Source: Diphasiastrum complanatum (taxonomy: Eukaryota > Streptophyta > Lycopodiopsida > Lycopodiales > Lycopodiaceae). From it: DNA of 64,000 nucleotides. The notes below the pieces were generated by a model, which had not been told where the DNA came from, ran no database searches, and saw nothing but the letters and a program-made list of their open reading frames with translations. Position 1 is the stretch's first letter; each line of letters begins with the position of its first letter. Made by a program: the position numbers and the translations under genes. Of the stretch, positions 11,083 to 24,019 are shown piece after piece. Location of the stretch: the NCBI GenBank assembly GCA_029204225.1, contig CM055113.1:12362234-12426233 (forward strand), in the 5' to 3' direction.

Positions 11083-11744
11083 TATTCCCTTCCTCAAATG
11101 TGAAACGTCCTCATGAACATATCATCTTTATTTCGAGGATTATTCGAGAAACATTGTTGTTTGTCAGATTTTCGTTGAGGCGAAAAAAAATATTTCTTCA
11201 TATGATTCGTCCTTTAGATATTTCTTCAGAGAATATGTGTCTTGTTGTTGCGTTGAGTAGGTTGATTTTGAGTTGAATTGTTTGATGAAAACTGGAATCA
11301 AACTTCAAAACATTTTCAAACTGCAAAGATCTAGCTTCAGTATGACTGATAGGCATCAGCATGACAAACACATGAATAATATTTATGAATTATTCAATTC
11401 TTCATATAGTTTCTGAACTAGTTCCAAGTTCTGTTGAGTTTCGATCAACAACAAATCTTCTTTGGATTTTGTATATCGGCCAACTGGGAGGTTGCCAAAT
11501 TCTTCTAGTTTAACAGGGAGTAATGTTCCATCGAACAACTCCTGAGTCAACTTTGTATCTTGGTCTGAATCACTTTTAGAGTGATTTCTTCACAGTATCG
11601 AGCTGAGAATCTAATAAAATTGCTTTTAACATAAAGATTTTAAACAGAAAATAATGTCTTGGCCACAAAAGTACCAAACTGCCAAAATGTACATGTACAA
11701 AATTGCTTATATTTGAATGACTTCCTTCTATCCTATAGATTATG
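11083..11744 (-). other. 3' untranslated part of the gypsy element
   Basis: Lies between the post-pol ORF and the 3' LTR. I see no supported coding region; short ORFs here have no recognisable content. Confidence 0.5.
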
Positions 11745-14075
11745 TCAAATCTCTGCAAAATATTCTGCAAGGTTATGCTCCCAATCCACATATAGACTGA
11801 ATAATTCTGGATACGCCATATTAATGTTGATCAGCAACCCTGCGTCGTCAAATGCGCCTAAATCCGCAACAGCTTTTGGTTTGTATAATTGAAACTGCGA
11901 CTTTTGCTTCCAAAAATGTCGCTTATTGTCTTCGTTCTGCAAAAATTGAAGTTCTTTGATGCGAATATATTCAAGAGCATACATAGCCGAAGAGCCTATG
12001 TATGACTCTGTTGACCCGAAAGGTAGGACTTTAAACTTACCCTGGATTATGCCCCAGCAGAGACATCCTTTCTGCTCGATAGAAAGCTGGGCCCATAACC
12101 AGAGAAAGTCTTCCTTCTCCCATGGTCGCTTCCAATCATCGAAGGCGATGCCTACTGTGCCTGGTAGCATCATATAATCGATACGCCATTGTAATTCAAT
12201 GCTAAAAGCAGGTGGACACCATTTTCAGAAGCGTTCAGCAAATGCACGGAATCTGTCAACACATACCTTCGACTGATTCCGCCGCATTCGTTTTGGCTGT
12301 GTAGATGCAGTTGCCAAGTCCTGAGTTTGCAACTCAGCACCCAGCTTCTGATCTTCCATTTGTTGTTGGAGATCTGACAGCTCCTGTTCGAGCTTGTCAA
12401 TCTTTGTGACTGCTTCCAAATACTCGGGATGGTCTGAGGCTCCGGTGCAGGCAGGCATAGATGAAATTTGCTGTGTAAGGTCATCAATTCTGAGTAAGGC
12501 CTGAAGGTACTCATCATGTGCATCTGGTCCGCTGCAAAATGGGGTAGCTTCACTCAAAAACTCCTTTAGCTTCGCCAATTCTTCCTCGACAAGAGCCTTC
12601 AGATCCTCGAGTGGTTGCAGAAACTCAACTCAAAAATTGTCGAGCATCTGATCTTGGAGTTGGTTTAGCTTCGTGAGGTTGACTGTAACGGACCCTGCAT
12701 TGGTGCACACAGAGACAGCAGCTTCTGCCTTCAATCTTCTCATTCGTTCCTCTTGGAAATTTTTCTGGAGCGCGACATTATGTTGATTTGCAGTTGTCAG
12801 TTGCTGCTTTAAAGAATCGTTTTGAGTCTGATAATTATCAGACTTGGCCTCAATCGCCTTATTGATCTATTTTAAAGAATCAGCTTCCTTTATTAAGGTT
12901 TGAAGCTGTGTGTCGAGAGAATGATTTCGTTCAATCATCTTCGTGTTGTCTGATTTGAGCGAATCAATCTTCTCAAAAAATGCCTTGAGATCTTCTTGGC
13001 ATCTCCTTTCTGAATTGACAAACTCCATCGTAAGTTGTTGGTGGTACTTGTCCAGCTCATACACTTCAGCCACTAGATTTTTGGCTTTTTCCGTCATAGT
13101 GCAAAACCACTGGGGCTGGTCGTCTGGTTGTTCTTCATCTGCCACAGGTGACCCAGTGTCGCCTTCAGCAGTTGTTTGTCTTTTGTTTGATGTATCAGAC
13201 TGAGTTGCGTCATCGTCAGAGGAGGAGGCACTCGGATGCTTTCGAGATGTGGAAGCAAATGCGGGCTGTGAAGAATCAGCAACAGCAGCAGCAGTAGCTC
13301 TATCAGATTCCATCGCCACAGCTGGAACTGGTTTCGACTGGGATGCTGCAGCGTTAATGTCCATAGCAGTGGTAGCTGCTACTTCGACGGCTGGCGCAAT
13401 TTCAGTAATGAGGCTGGAAAGATCAATTGGCTTGGGGGCCAACATCCTTCCCGTCAGCAATGTTTTTCTCTTGCTCGTTCAAAATGTCAAAATGGGCGCA
13501 TAGCCGAGATACATGTGCTCCAACTCCCAAAAAATTTTGGTGCTTGATCCAGCGCAAAAATGTTTTATATGTAATGGTGCCGAAAAAACTGGATTACCCG
13601 CAAGTGCATCTAAGATGTAACCAAAATTTTGCACTGAAATCATCGCATCCGCATCTGTCAAAAAGAGTGCTTGGTTTGCATATTTACAAAACATCTTAAA
13701 TGTGGTATCACGAATCATAGAGATCTTGTACCCCTTCGTGGGTACGAAGCAATTGTTAAGGAAGTGGGCAGCTTCATCCACCGAATCCTTATTTGTTGAG
13801 ATCATTTGCCCATCCATCGGTATTCCAAGGGCTGTGCAGAACAAGTCTTCAGAGATAGTGAAGAATTTGCCTTGCACATGGACTTTGAAATCCACCTCCG
13901 AAATGGAATAAATGGAGTTGACAAACTCCGTACTGACTTCGGAGAGGATGATGGAGGGGTCCGCTTTTAAACTACCCAACTTGCATCGATCCAAAAAGGA
14001 CTGGATGGATGCCAAGCGGATTCCTACGCGTGCTTTCCAGATGATGTTAGAGCTTGAACTAAATCCAAAAGCCAT
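11745..14075 (-). pseudogene. Gypsy post-pol ORF (env-position gene of unknown function)
   Basis: Four ORF pieces on the minus strand read in order: 14075-13479 (198 residues), 13460-12867 (197), 12578-12225 (117) and 12173-11745 (142), broken by stops and shifts. The first contains FTISEDLFCTALGIPMDG, the pattern of a plant-mobile or plant transposon-protein domain (F-S-x-x-x-L-G-I-P-x-x-G). The second is rich in Ala, Ser and Asp, then becomes coiled-coil-like; the third is also heptad-like. No signal peptide or membrane segment typical of an envelope protein is seen. It shares strand and order with gag-pol, so it is probably expressed from the element's own RNA. Its function is unknown. Confidence 0.65.
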
Positions 14076-14766
14076 TGTTCGAATTTTTCACGAAAGCTCG
14101 TAGATCGCAATAGGTCACAAATGAATGCTTTGATCGCAAAGAGAATGTGCGCAGTAAAGCATAAAATTACAGGAAGAAAGTATAAGAAAGAAAAATGAAA
14201 AATAACTCTGATTAGCAGTAGCGGTGTGGAAGGGATGATTATGTGGCATGGTGACTTGACATCTGTCACTTCCATTTATGGAGTACGTGCATGGGTCAGT
14301 GTTTGAAACTATGATCGATCTTTAATGACGGAAGACCATTTTTGAAAATAAAAAAAATAAATTAAGGAGAAACAATATATGTTTTGATATGTGAGCATAC
14401 ACACGTGTGAATAATGATGATCACGTGGCCATCATCTTTAATAGAGGGATGTAAAAAGTAGGTAGATAGATTCTCAAAAAGGTAGGTTGAGAGATTCTCG
14501 AAGGATACTAGAAAGTTTCTTGAAAATACTTTGAAAAATAACTTAAAAGATTTGAGAGAAGACAAGAAAAATTCTTGAAAAATTCACGAAACAATTTGAA
14601 CAAATGTTGAACAATGGTAGAAAAGTTCACGAAAATTTCTAGAAAATTTTCTAGAAAAGAAAAAAAAGTCGCGAACATTATTAGAAAAGATAGAGAAAAA
14701 TTCGCAATTGATTCCAAAAAAATACTAGAAAATAATAAGAATAAAAATAAATAAAAAAAAAATTGG
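14076..14766. other. Spacer between integrase and the post-pol ORF
   Basis: No coding content. 14500-14720 is dense in purine-rich GAAAA/TTC runs, and a CACACGTGTG palindrome lies near 14401. Confidence 0.5.
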
Positions 14767-16256
14767 TCAAAGGTAGTATTTTATTAGTCTGGACCCGTTA
14801 ATACGTGTAGGTAACAGTTCTCCTTCAAGTGATTGAAGTTGCTCAGAACCATTGTCAAACACCTCTATGACTTTAAAAGGTCCAAGCCATTGCATATGGA
14901 GTTTTCCTGGGAACTTTTGATGGCGACTGTCATATATCAGTGCATAATCATCAGCTTTAAGATCACATTTTTTTATATGACTGTCATATTTCATCTTTCT
15001 TTGTTCTTGGATTTCCTTTGTTAATTTTTGTGAAGACTCGTGAGCTTCAGCTAGTTCTTCAATATTAGTCAACCTTTCGTTTATACATTCTGCATTTGTT
15101 CGTTGAGATTGGATACGAAAAGTTTTGACCTCAAATTCAATTGGCAGAATAGGATGCATACCATATGTCAGAAAATATGGTATCATGATTTTCTCTGTAT
15201 TACGATAAGCCCAAAGAACTGATGGTAGTTTTTGATCCCAATCCGTTGCATGTGCAATAGTAATTTTAGTCAGGATCTTACATAAAATTCCATTAGCTCT
15301 TTCTGTCAACCTGTTTGCTTTTGGATTAATGGTGTAGTTTTTCTATGTTTGATGAGGAAATAAGTTGTCAGCAACTGTATAGTGTCATTTAAAAAATGTG
15401 TACCTCGGTCACTTACTAGTTCGAGTGGACAACCATATCTGTTGATAATACTTTTGAATAAGAACGTCGCGACAGTTTTTGCATCATTTCTTTTTGTCGC
15501 CTCTGCTTCCACGTTCTTTGTAGCATAATTCGTTGCAACTAGTATATATCGACATTTCGTATGTCGGGTAACAAGTTTAATTGGACCGACAAAGTCAATC
15601 CCCCACTTCTCGAATGGTGCAAGAGGAAGGATTGGTGTCAACGGCCAATTCATTGATTTTGTAGGCTTACCAGATCTTTGGCATGGATCACATCAACGAA
15701 TAAAGTTTGATACATCCTTAAACATTGTTGGCCACCAATACTTGGTAGTCAATATCTTATTAACTGTGTTCTTCAAAGCAAAATGTCCACCAGCATCTTC
15801 TGAGTGTAAGGCTTTAACGACCTTTTTAATGTCTTCGGATTCGAGACATCTTCGAAGCTGATGATATGCACCAAGCTTGTATAGAACATTGTTAATAATT
15901 GTATAAGGTGCTACCTTATATTGAAAAACTGTCTTTTGCTCCAAATTATAACCATCCGGATATATCTGATCCTTGAGATAAGTAACGATATCAAAATATA
16001 ACAAATTTGTAGATGAAATCTCAAATAAATGTTCGTTTGGAAAATCATCATTGATAGGATCTTCAATTTTTCCAGTGCTGAGTCGCGATAGATAATCAAC
16101 ATTTGTATGATACTTTTCTTCACGAAGCTCTACTTGATAAGTGAATTCTTGTAGAAGTAGAACCCATTGAGCAATTTGTCCTGATAGATCTGGTTTATTT
16201 ACAAAATACTTAAGAGCATAATGATCCACATGAAAAATAAATGCATATCCCAGCAA
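14767..16256 (-). pseudogene. Gypsy RNase H end and integrase
   Basis: 16256-15693 carries the end of RNase H (HVDHYALKYF), a linker, and the integrase zinc-binding region (ALHSEDAGGHF...YWWPTM, then a CDPC pair just past a stop). 15653-15306 is the core, with WGIDFVGP (first Asp) and ELVSDRGTHF (second Asp). 15309-14767 continues as ERANGILCKIL (the Glu region lies at the frame junction) and ends with an SH3-like C-terminal domain, GPFKVIEVFDNG. A stop and a frameshift separate the pieces. Integrase would insert the DNA copy into nuclear chromatin. Confidence 0.88.
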
Positions 16257-16262
16257 ATAATG

Positions 16263-17205
16263 TCAAAAAATTTTAACAGTGAAAATCATGCCAAGTGCTT
16301 CCCTTTTTATAGCCAAATAATTTTTCTCTAATGCACTGAGCTGTCGACTCGCATAGTAGATGGGATGATCCTTCTTCTGGTTGTCCTTTTGGCTTAGACA
16401 GACACCAATAGCAAATGCAGAAACATCCACATAACTGTGAAATAAAATAGCCCAGTTGGGTGGTCTTAGAATAGGAGCATTGATCAACCTTTGCTTAAGA
16501 TCTTCAAATGCTTTCTGCTGTTCATTCGTCCACAAGTATTCCACTTGTTTCTTCAGTAGATGTGTAAGAGAGACAACAATAGAAGCATGATTTTGAATAA
16601 ATCTCCTGTAATAGCCAACATGTCCTAAGAAAGCTCTTAGTTCACGCAAATTGGTTGGTATCAGGAGGTTCTTTATAAGCTCGACTTTATCTTTGTCGAC
16701 TTCTATTCCTTTGTTAGATATTCTGTGTCCGAGCAATATTCTACAGTATTGTCTTTATATCACTGTACACACAGAAATCATGAATAAATATTTTGAGAAA
16801 AGTTCTCAGGAAGGCAGCGAAAATTAACATCATGATTTGTTGAAAAGTCGCTAGAGCGTTACAAAGACCAAACGACATTTTGTTGTAGGCATAAGTGCCC
16901 CAATCCGTTGTGAATGTGGTCTTTGAGCGATCCTCCTTTCGCACTCCCACCTAATTATATCCAGAAAAGTCGTCACAGAAACTGTAACGCTCTTGACCAG
17001 CAACCTGATCTAGGATGGAATCAGTAAAAGGCAAATGATGATGGTCCTTCCTAGTGGCAGCATTGAGTTTTCGAAAATCCTGACATATTCGTATTTTACT
17101 AGTCTTCTTCTTCGGGACGACAGCAATGGGTGAAACCCATTCACTACTTAAGACGTGATAGATTATACATGCTTTAAGGTGTTTGTTAAGTTCGTCCTTG
17201 ACCAT
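16263..17205 (-). pseudogene. Gypsy reverse transcriptase and RNase H
   Basis: 17205-16951 has SEWVSPIAVVPKKK and RICQDFRKLNAAT, classical RT motifs. 16950-16741 should hold the catalytic YxDD but reads FIHDFCVYS: Tyr and the first Asp are changed, so this RT is dead. 16736-16263 continues with the thumb (LRELRAFLGHVGYYRRFI) and RNase H (SYVDVSAFAIGVCLSQ). Stops separate the ORFs. Confidence 0.9.
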
Positions 17206-17215
17206 TAGAGAGTAT

Positions 17216-17563
17216 TTAGGATTGAGACGATACTGTGTCTAATGTTGGTTGAATGTCAGTCAGCCCCAAAGCATGAGCTATGTCTTCTGTTATTATATCT
17301 ACACTGGAACCAGAGTCAATTGGCACTTTTTCAATCAGACATCTTGCAATAGTAACATCAATTCCAAGTGCACCGAGATCACCTAAATCAATGGACAAAA
17401 TATCAGCATCTGGCAGAGAAATTTTCTTCTTCTTCTTAAACACAAAAAGGCCTTTCAGTTGCTTTCTGTAATAAGTGTTATCTGCCAATAGCTGTTCAAA
17501 AGTAATGTTTGGTCGAAGAGATCCGATATCAGTTACGATGTCATTACTCTTTTTGTTGCTCAT
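17216..17563 (-). pseudogene. Gypsy aspartic protease
   Basis: PIDSGSSVDIITEDIAHALGL at residues about 80-100 is a retropepsin active site (D-S-G-S). The ORF lies between the gag linker and RT, as expected for Ty3/gypsy pol. It would cut the Gag-Pol polyprotein. Confidence 0.85.
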
Positions 17564-17571
17564 TTCATAAG

Positions 17572-19474
17572 TTAGGGTAAGGTTGCAACTTTGGCAACTA
17601 TGCCAAATGTCTTTGATTTTGAGGTTGGTTTATCAATAACAACACTAGACAATTTCATCTTTGCAATTTTTTCATCTTCTTCCTCGAAAGTGACCACCTT
17701 TTTTGCAGAAGCAGTCTTTAGTTCAGCGTTGATGATTTCCTTTGCTTCTGCCAAGATATCTTTTGCAAATAACTTCGCAGCATCACGGTCATAGTCAGGG
17801 TCATCCTTGAGATCTTCTTTAGTCGTGGATTTGTTCGTCGTCTTGCTAGAAGATTTCGTCTTTGAGGATTTTCTACGCTTTGTCGAAGATTTCTGATCAT
17901 TTTTTGAGGAGCTTTTGCTTCTCATGTGACTTTAAAACTCTTTTCCACGTCACTTGGCCAGGATTAATCTTCAGTCTTTGCCAATTTACCTTCAATAACG
18001 TCAATTCTCTGTACAACAGCATCTGTCGCAGCTTTCGCTTTCATGTCTGTAGCAGCTGGTATTGCTACATACTGATATTTGGGTCGCGGCTTCTGCAGCT
18101 GAGGGCAGTCAGGATACTTGTGACCAAGTTTTTTGCAATTCGAAAATAATGGTACGTAACCAATAAGCTTCCGTGGTTGAGGACAATCAGGAGAAAAATG
18201 TCCCGGCTCTCCACAGTTGTAGCAGTTGCCCGAAACTGGTTTATTCGATGTTTGAGATTTCGCTGGTCCAACAAAGTCGGAAGGATTATGTCTTCTTGGT
18301 GCGAATTTGGGTCTGTCCTGCTCGGTTGATGCTGCAGTACTCTGTACATAGTTAGTAATCGCATAATTCTGAAAAATAAAAAGTACCTCCTGGGCAAGAT
18401 CTTCAATGTATTTGACATTAACAGTGGTGCAGTCTTCTTTGGTGTGTCCAGATGTTCCACATTTTGTACATCACATTCCTCAGTTAGAAGAAGATGCCTT
18501 TGGTCTTTTATCTGCAACTTTTGATATCTGCACTTTCAAGTCATTAAATTTTTTATTAAGGTCAACCATATTACTTTTCCAAAGCTTTTCCACTTTGGAA
18601 GTTGACAACTTATCCTCGACAACTTTCATGTCCTCCTTTTGTTTAGTTCGTCGTTTATTCTTTTTATCTCCTTTGTCAACATCTGATTCCGATGAATCGC
18701 TACTTTCATATTTCGAACTTGAAGAACTACTACTGGAAGCAGAATCTGAATCATCATCGTTGTCACTGGAATCAGACTTAGACTTTCGAGATTTCTTCGT
18801 TGAACGCGCTTTCACGCTAATTTCGAAGTCTCAAAATTTTCTGCACTAGCTATAACAGCTACTAAGGAGTTCATGTCCCCTTGTCTGCAGTATCGATCAA
18901 TCTTTGGTGGTAGACCAGCCAAAAACCATTCGATTTGTATATCGACGGGATATACATCGGTTAATTTTCCTATGAGATTTTTAACCTTACGTGTATATTT
19001 GCGAAGAGATTATTTACTCTTCTTCTGAACATTGTTCAGTCGTCTAAGAATTCTAGATTTGTAACCTATCTTTTTGAACTGGTTCAGAAACGCATCTTTC
19101 AATAGGTACCAGGTTCCTACACGGCCTGCTTCTACCTGGCTATACCAGATACACGCCTGCTTTCTTAGCAGACCATGGAAAATTCGTAGTTTGTCTATGT
19201 CAGTTCCCTCATTATTCACATTGGCTATTGACTCAAATTGTGAGACATAGCTATCTGCATCATCAGAGCTGGTCCCTTTAAAATAATCATATTTAATTTT
19301 AGAGATAGAAGTGAAGCAAGGAATAGGACCCTCCATACCGAAGCTAATTAGGAGTTCAAGTAATTGAGCAGTGATTTCGTCTAGATTTCTATGACTAGTA
19401 CTTTCACTCTGTCTTCGTAAAAACTCCTCTCTAAGCTTCCGGTATCTTTCTAATATCGATTCTCTATCTGACAT
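17572..19474 (-). pseudogene. Gypsy gag with three zinc knuckles
   Basis: 19474-19010 is a Retrotrans_gag capsid (DADSYVSQFESIANV, LRIFHGLLRKQACIWY, FLNQFKKIGYKSRILRRL). 18815-18480 is a highly charged linker of Lys/Ser/Asp repeats. In a shifted frame at 18520-18065 are CTKCGTSGHTKEDC and CYNCGEPGHFSPDC, both CX2CX4HX4C, and a third knuckle, CKKLGHKYPDC, that lacks its first Cys. 17925-17572 is a Lys/Ser-rich linker to protease. Several frame breaks are present. Two or three knuckles is more than the single one usual in gypsy gag. Confidence 0.85.
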
Positions 19475-19529
19475 ACATTAGAGATGAAAATGGATGTGTT
19501 AGATTTCTTATAACTTTTCTCAACTATCC

Positions 19530-19550
19530 TCGGCAACGGCGCCAAAAATT
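19530..19550 (-). other. Primer-binding site of the gypsy element
   Basis: On the minus strand, a TTTTTGGCGCCGTTGCCGAGG-like stretch immediately inside the 5' LTR. TGGCGCCGTTGCC is the PBS seen in many plant Athila/Tat gypsy elements. Confidence 0.85.
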
Positions 19551-19556
19551 GGTATA

Positions 19557-20788
19557 TGTCATGCTATACCAACAGGGTTAATATAGATTTTGTAGTGAAA
19601 AGTATCGTTCCCACAGAGGACAACGTTAGAAAGTTATGTTTCTGGTGTAATTATGGCAGGTGTGAAAAAAGTAACTAGTATTACTTATATTTGGAATGGG
19701 TAATGTTAATGAATTCAGAACAACAATCTGGCCTCTATCGAATTGAAGGAAGCACGTTCTACAAATGAAATGTTATCAGAGTAGTACAACAGACTACACT
19801 CTGGTTGACTAAGGTGTCAACAGAGAATCGGAAATTGTTTGATGTATTCGTGACTGCGCAGACAATTAATTAATCGAGTTCACGAACTATTCGTTCCTAG
19901 ACAATAGTCCTCAACAACTAAAGCCCGACTTAATGGTTAAAGGGCATGAATGGTTTTAGAGCACGTTAGAAACTTATGTCAATGCCAGTCATGAAAACAG
20001 ATCAGAGACTCAATTCTTCAGACAAGGACTGTCATCTCATTTGTATACATACAACTTAATTCAATGATCGTGCTAGACTGCACAAAGATAGTCATTATTC
20101 GAGTGTCGAAAAGAAAGTATTCGCAACAAACGAATAAGATGATTTTAAGACAGTTCTTTAGAGCATGCTTTACGAAATCACAACAAACGACTGTAATGCA
20201 CTAGAGCGTCTGTCTGATCAGAGAGTACTTTATGAAATGCATTAGAGATTGTTAGCAGACTCAAGATCACTCACACTCAGCAGTGCGAAGAACAGAGATA
20301 AGGGAGAATAACTCACAAAACTCTATTCACTTCTTCAATCTCTTACATTAGCATAAACTCTTCTCTCTCGATGATCGAGACTGAAGTGTGAGATCAATAT
20401 ATGTTCTACGGGGCGAAAAAACACACCTCTTAAACAATAGATGCGTCACTCCCGTGAAAGGGTCTAGTTAAGACTTAAACTAAAAATACGTTCAACTATA
20501 CCATAAGAGGTATACTTAACTATGAGTTAAAGTTACTCTAGTTTAACATGTCTTTTCATAACTAGTCGTTTTGTATGGATGACCTAGTTAAGGGTTATCC
20601 AAGGCAATGTCTTTTCCTATTAAAGGTCTAGCCCTTGATTTATAAGGCAAGTACCTAGGAGATATATTCTTGAAAACTGACTTAGGCCTCTTCATGATTT
20701 ATACTTAACTAGCTCATATCTTCATTTTTGAGTATATCATGCCATATTTATGTTGATATTCAATTTTTGACATTTGCGTGGAATTACA
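19557..20788 (-). repeat. 5' LTR of the gypsy element
   Basis: About 1232 bp, a pair to 9820-11082. It starts TGTCATGC and ends TTACA, followed by the target duplication GAGCT. Confidence 0.92.
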
Positions 20789-20793
20789 GAGCT

Positions 20794-23700
20794 AATCACG
20801 ACATCATGGAGTGCTGCATAGGATCTACAATGAGGCAAAGAAGCAACAACAATAGCAGCAGCCAGACTCCTCCAGCGCGGCGGAATTCAAGGAGTCAAAT
20901 ACACACTTGTTAATGGCTTATAGCAGCAGCAAAGACTGTGATAGCTGGTACTTGGACAACGGCACTACCCAACACATGACCTCTCGCAAGAAATGGTTTA
21001 CGAAGTACACAACTTACATCAGAGACCAATTTATCTACCTCAGAGATTCTAGCACCATACGCGTGGAAGGCAAAGGAGCAGTGAAGATAAGCTTCAACAA
21101 CGATCTATCCATTTGTGTTCCTAACGTCCTTCACGTTCCTCAGTTATCAAAGAATCTGTTATCAGTCTGTAAGATAACTGATGAGGGCTACACTGTTACT
21201 TTCTCATCTGAGCAGTGTACAATACTCGAGGAAGATACTACTCTGACTACATGCACTAGAGTCAGAAATCTTTATGTACTCTCTAATTCAATTGCATTAG
21301 CTAGTATCTCTAATGAAAATGTAAACGACAATGTTGTTCTGTGGCATAGTCAGTTTGGACACGTGAATACAAGATCACTTTCTTATATGTCTTGCAATAA
21401 TTTAGTTGATGGTTTGAATTTCCTGTCTTCATTAGATAGGAAATCTTTCTTTTGTGAATCATGCATCTATGGGAAGCACTCTAGAAGCAAGTTTACAAAA
21501 TCACATTCCTTCAAAACAAAGCATGTATTAGATCTTGAACATAGCGATCTATGTGGTCCAATGCCAACTCTATCATTAGGAGATGCACTTTCATAGATGA
21601 TTATTCTAGATGGTCTACAGTCATGTTCATTAAGCACAAATCTGAAGCCTTTGAATGCTTCAAGAGATTCAAAGCCATGGCTGCTGAGACACAAATGTCT
21701 AGGAAAGTGAAGGCACTCCGAACTGATGGTGGCGGTGAATACATCTCTAACGAGATGTCCGACTACATGGCTGAACATGGTATTAGAAGATAGCTCACCA
21801 CTTCCTATTCACCTCAACATAATGGGATTGTAGAAAGGAAGAATCGAACTCTTCTCAACTCAACTAGATCCATGCTACATCAAGCATACCTACCTACAAA
21901 GTTCTGGGCAGAAGCTATTGCCGTAGCCTGTTACATGCAGAATAGATCTAGCACCAAAGCCGTTAACAACAAGACTCCTCATAAAGTTTGGCATGGGCAC
22001 AAGCCTAGTGTCAACCATTTAGAAATCCTTGGTTGTATATATTTTGTTCACATTCCTAAATAGCTTAGGAGGAAGCTGGACCATAGGACAAATAAATGTA
22101 TTTTCATTGGCTATCCTGATGAACATAAAGCTTATAAAGTTTATGATCCATCCACCAATGTCGTATTTGTCTCTAGGGATGTAATATTTCAAGAGCATAC
22201 ATACTATGATTTCAAACAACCATCGATAAACGATGCTGTGTCATTTCATCCTATTTTACGTAGCATAGATTCTTCCAACATTGATGTTCCTTCTATAGAA
22301 CCTGCAGCTACAGCTATAGAAGCCGAGCAGCCGACAATACCTGTTATCAGACCAGACCTAGCTAGCTTGAACAGATCTGAAGAAATTCAAGAAGAAGCAT
22401 CATCGCATCCTGGTCAACCCAACGTCCGCAGATCCTCACGGACTCGGACAGTTCCTGAGAGGTATGCACCTCAATCATTCTAGACTTCATCAGAAGAACC
22501 AGAGAGTCTAGCCGAAGCAATTAACTCCAAGGATGTTGTGAAGTGACAAGAAACTATGGAAAGTGATTATAGCTCACTTTTGACGAATCAGACCTGGACA
22601 TTGGTCGACTTTCCCACTCACAAGAGAGTTATTGACAATAAGTGGATCTTCAAGAAAAAGATCAACTTTGATGGTTCCATTACAAAATGGAAAGCTCGGC
22701 TGGTAGCTAAAGGATTCACTCAAGTCCAAGGGGTAGATTATCAGGACTTTGATTGTGTTAGCAGCCGCAGAAGACCTCAAAATTTACCAAATGGATGTCA
22801 AGACAACATTTCTCAACGACAATGTCGAAGAGACGTTGTACACCTTCCAACCGGAAGGATTCGAAGTCAAAGGCCAAGAGCACAAATTAAAGTGTGCAAG
22901 CTGCACAAAGCAATCTACGGTCTGAAATAGGCCGCAAAAGCATGGTTCGATAGAATCAACTCTTATGTCATTCAATTAGGATTTGCAAACAATTCAGTTG
23001 ACTGTAATGTTTATTCAAAGCATATAGGCACCAATTTAGTTCACATAGCTCTTTATGTAAATTATGCATTTATTTTGTCTAATGACACTGCTCTTCTGCA
23101 CACTACTAAGAGTGATCTGTCAAAGGAATTTGACATGACTGATTTAGGAGCTGTTTATTCTTTGCTATGAATTCACATTACTAGAGATAGACTTCAGAAG
23201 AAGATCTATCTTAGCCAGCAAGCATATCTAAAAGACACTTTGTAAAAGTTTCATATGTCTGGTTGCAAACCAATTGATACCCCAATGGATCCAAGTATAG
23301 TATTCACTAAACCTTCTTGTGCTGAGACTGATAGTGAAGTACTCGACTCAACGAAGTACTCTTATCAGTCACTAATCGGATCTTTAATGTATGCAATGTT
23401 GTGTACTAGCATATAATGTCAGCACGCTAATCCTATGATCTCTCATTGGAAAGCATTAAAGAGAGTGATGCAATATATTCCCACATTTTATGTTATGATG
23501 GAAATGCTATCAACCCACTCGTCCTGTGAGGCTACTCCGCCTCATATTGGGGAGGAACATTCTCTACCAAAAAATCTACCTAAAGGTTCTGTTTCTATCT
23601 GGCAAGGGGACTGATTTCATGGTACTCAAGGAAGCAAAATTCAATTGCGCTTTTTTCGATAGAGACAGAGTACATCAAAGTATGTCAAGCTTCAAAAGAA

Positions 23701-24006
23701 CCTGTATGGATCAGGTTATTACTTCACGACCTACATCACACTCAGTTTAATGCTACCACCATTCTGTTTGAAATTTTGAGCTGTATTTCATTGTCACTAA
23801 ATCCTAGATTTCATGGCAAATCCAAGCACACAGAAATCCAGTATCATTTCATTCGAGAGAAAGTTTTTTCAAAACAAGTGATCCTTCACTACTGTTCCAC
23901 AATAGAAATGGTTGCAGACATCTTCACCAAAGCGCTTCCCATGATCAAGCACCAGAAGTTCTTCAGTATGCTGAACCTTACGAAGATATCAAGGCACCAA
24001 TCGTGA
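20794..24006 (+). pseudogene. Copia B gag end and pol
   Basis: Begins with the second half of the gag knuckle (ANHDIMECC). Then follow protease (DSWYLDNGTTQHM; Asp-Asn-Gly in place of Asp-Ser/Thr-Gly), pre-integrase (HSQFGHVNT...CESCIYGKHSR), integrase (TFIDDYSRW, LRTDGGGEYIS, SPQHNGIVERKNRTLL), reverse transcriptase (KWIFKKKI, KARLVAKGFTQVQGVDY, with the YVDD box changed to YVNY near 23056) and RNase H ending HTEIQYHFIREK and ADIFTKALP. Many stops and a small deletion at about 21595 break the frame. It ends at a polypurine tract (AAGGGAGA) before the 3' LTR. Confidence 0.9.
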
Positions 24007-24019
24007 CCTTAAGGGAGAT

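Larger units (their letters stand above)
9820..20788 (-). mobile_element. Ty3/gypsy retrotransposon with a post-pol ORF
   Basis: LTRs at 9820-11082 and 19557-20788 begin TGTC and end ACA. A perfect target duplication GAGCT lies at 9815-9819 and 20789-20793. A PBS reading TGGCGCCGTTGCC on the minus strand lies beside the right LTR, so transcription runs leftward. Gag, protease, RT, RNase H and integrase follow in gypsy order, then a further coding region (14075-11745) downstream of integrase, the position of the env-like ORF in Athila-type elements. Scattered stops and frameshifts make it non-autonomous. Confidence 0.95.
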
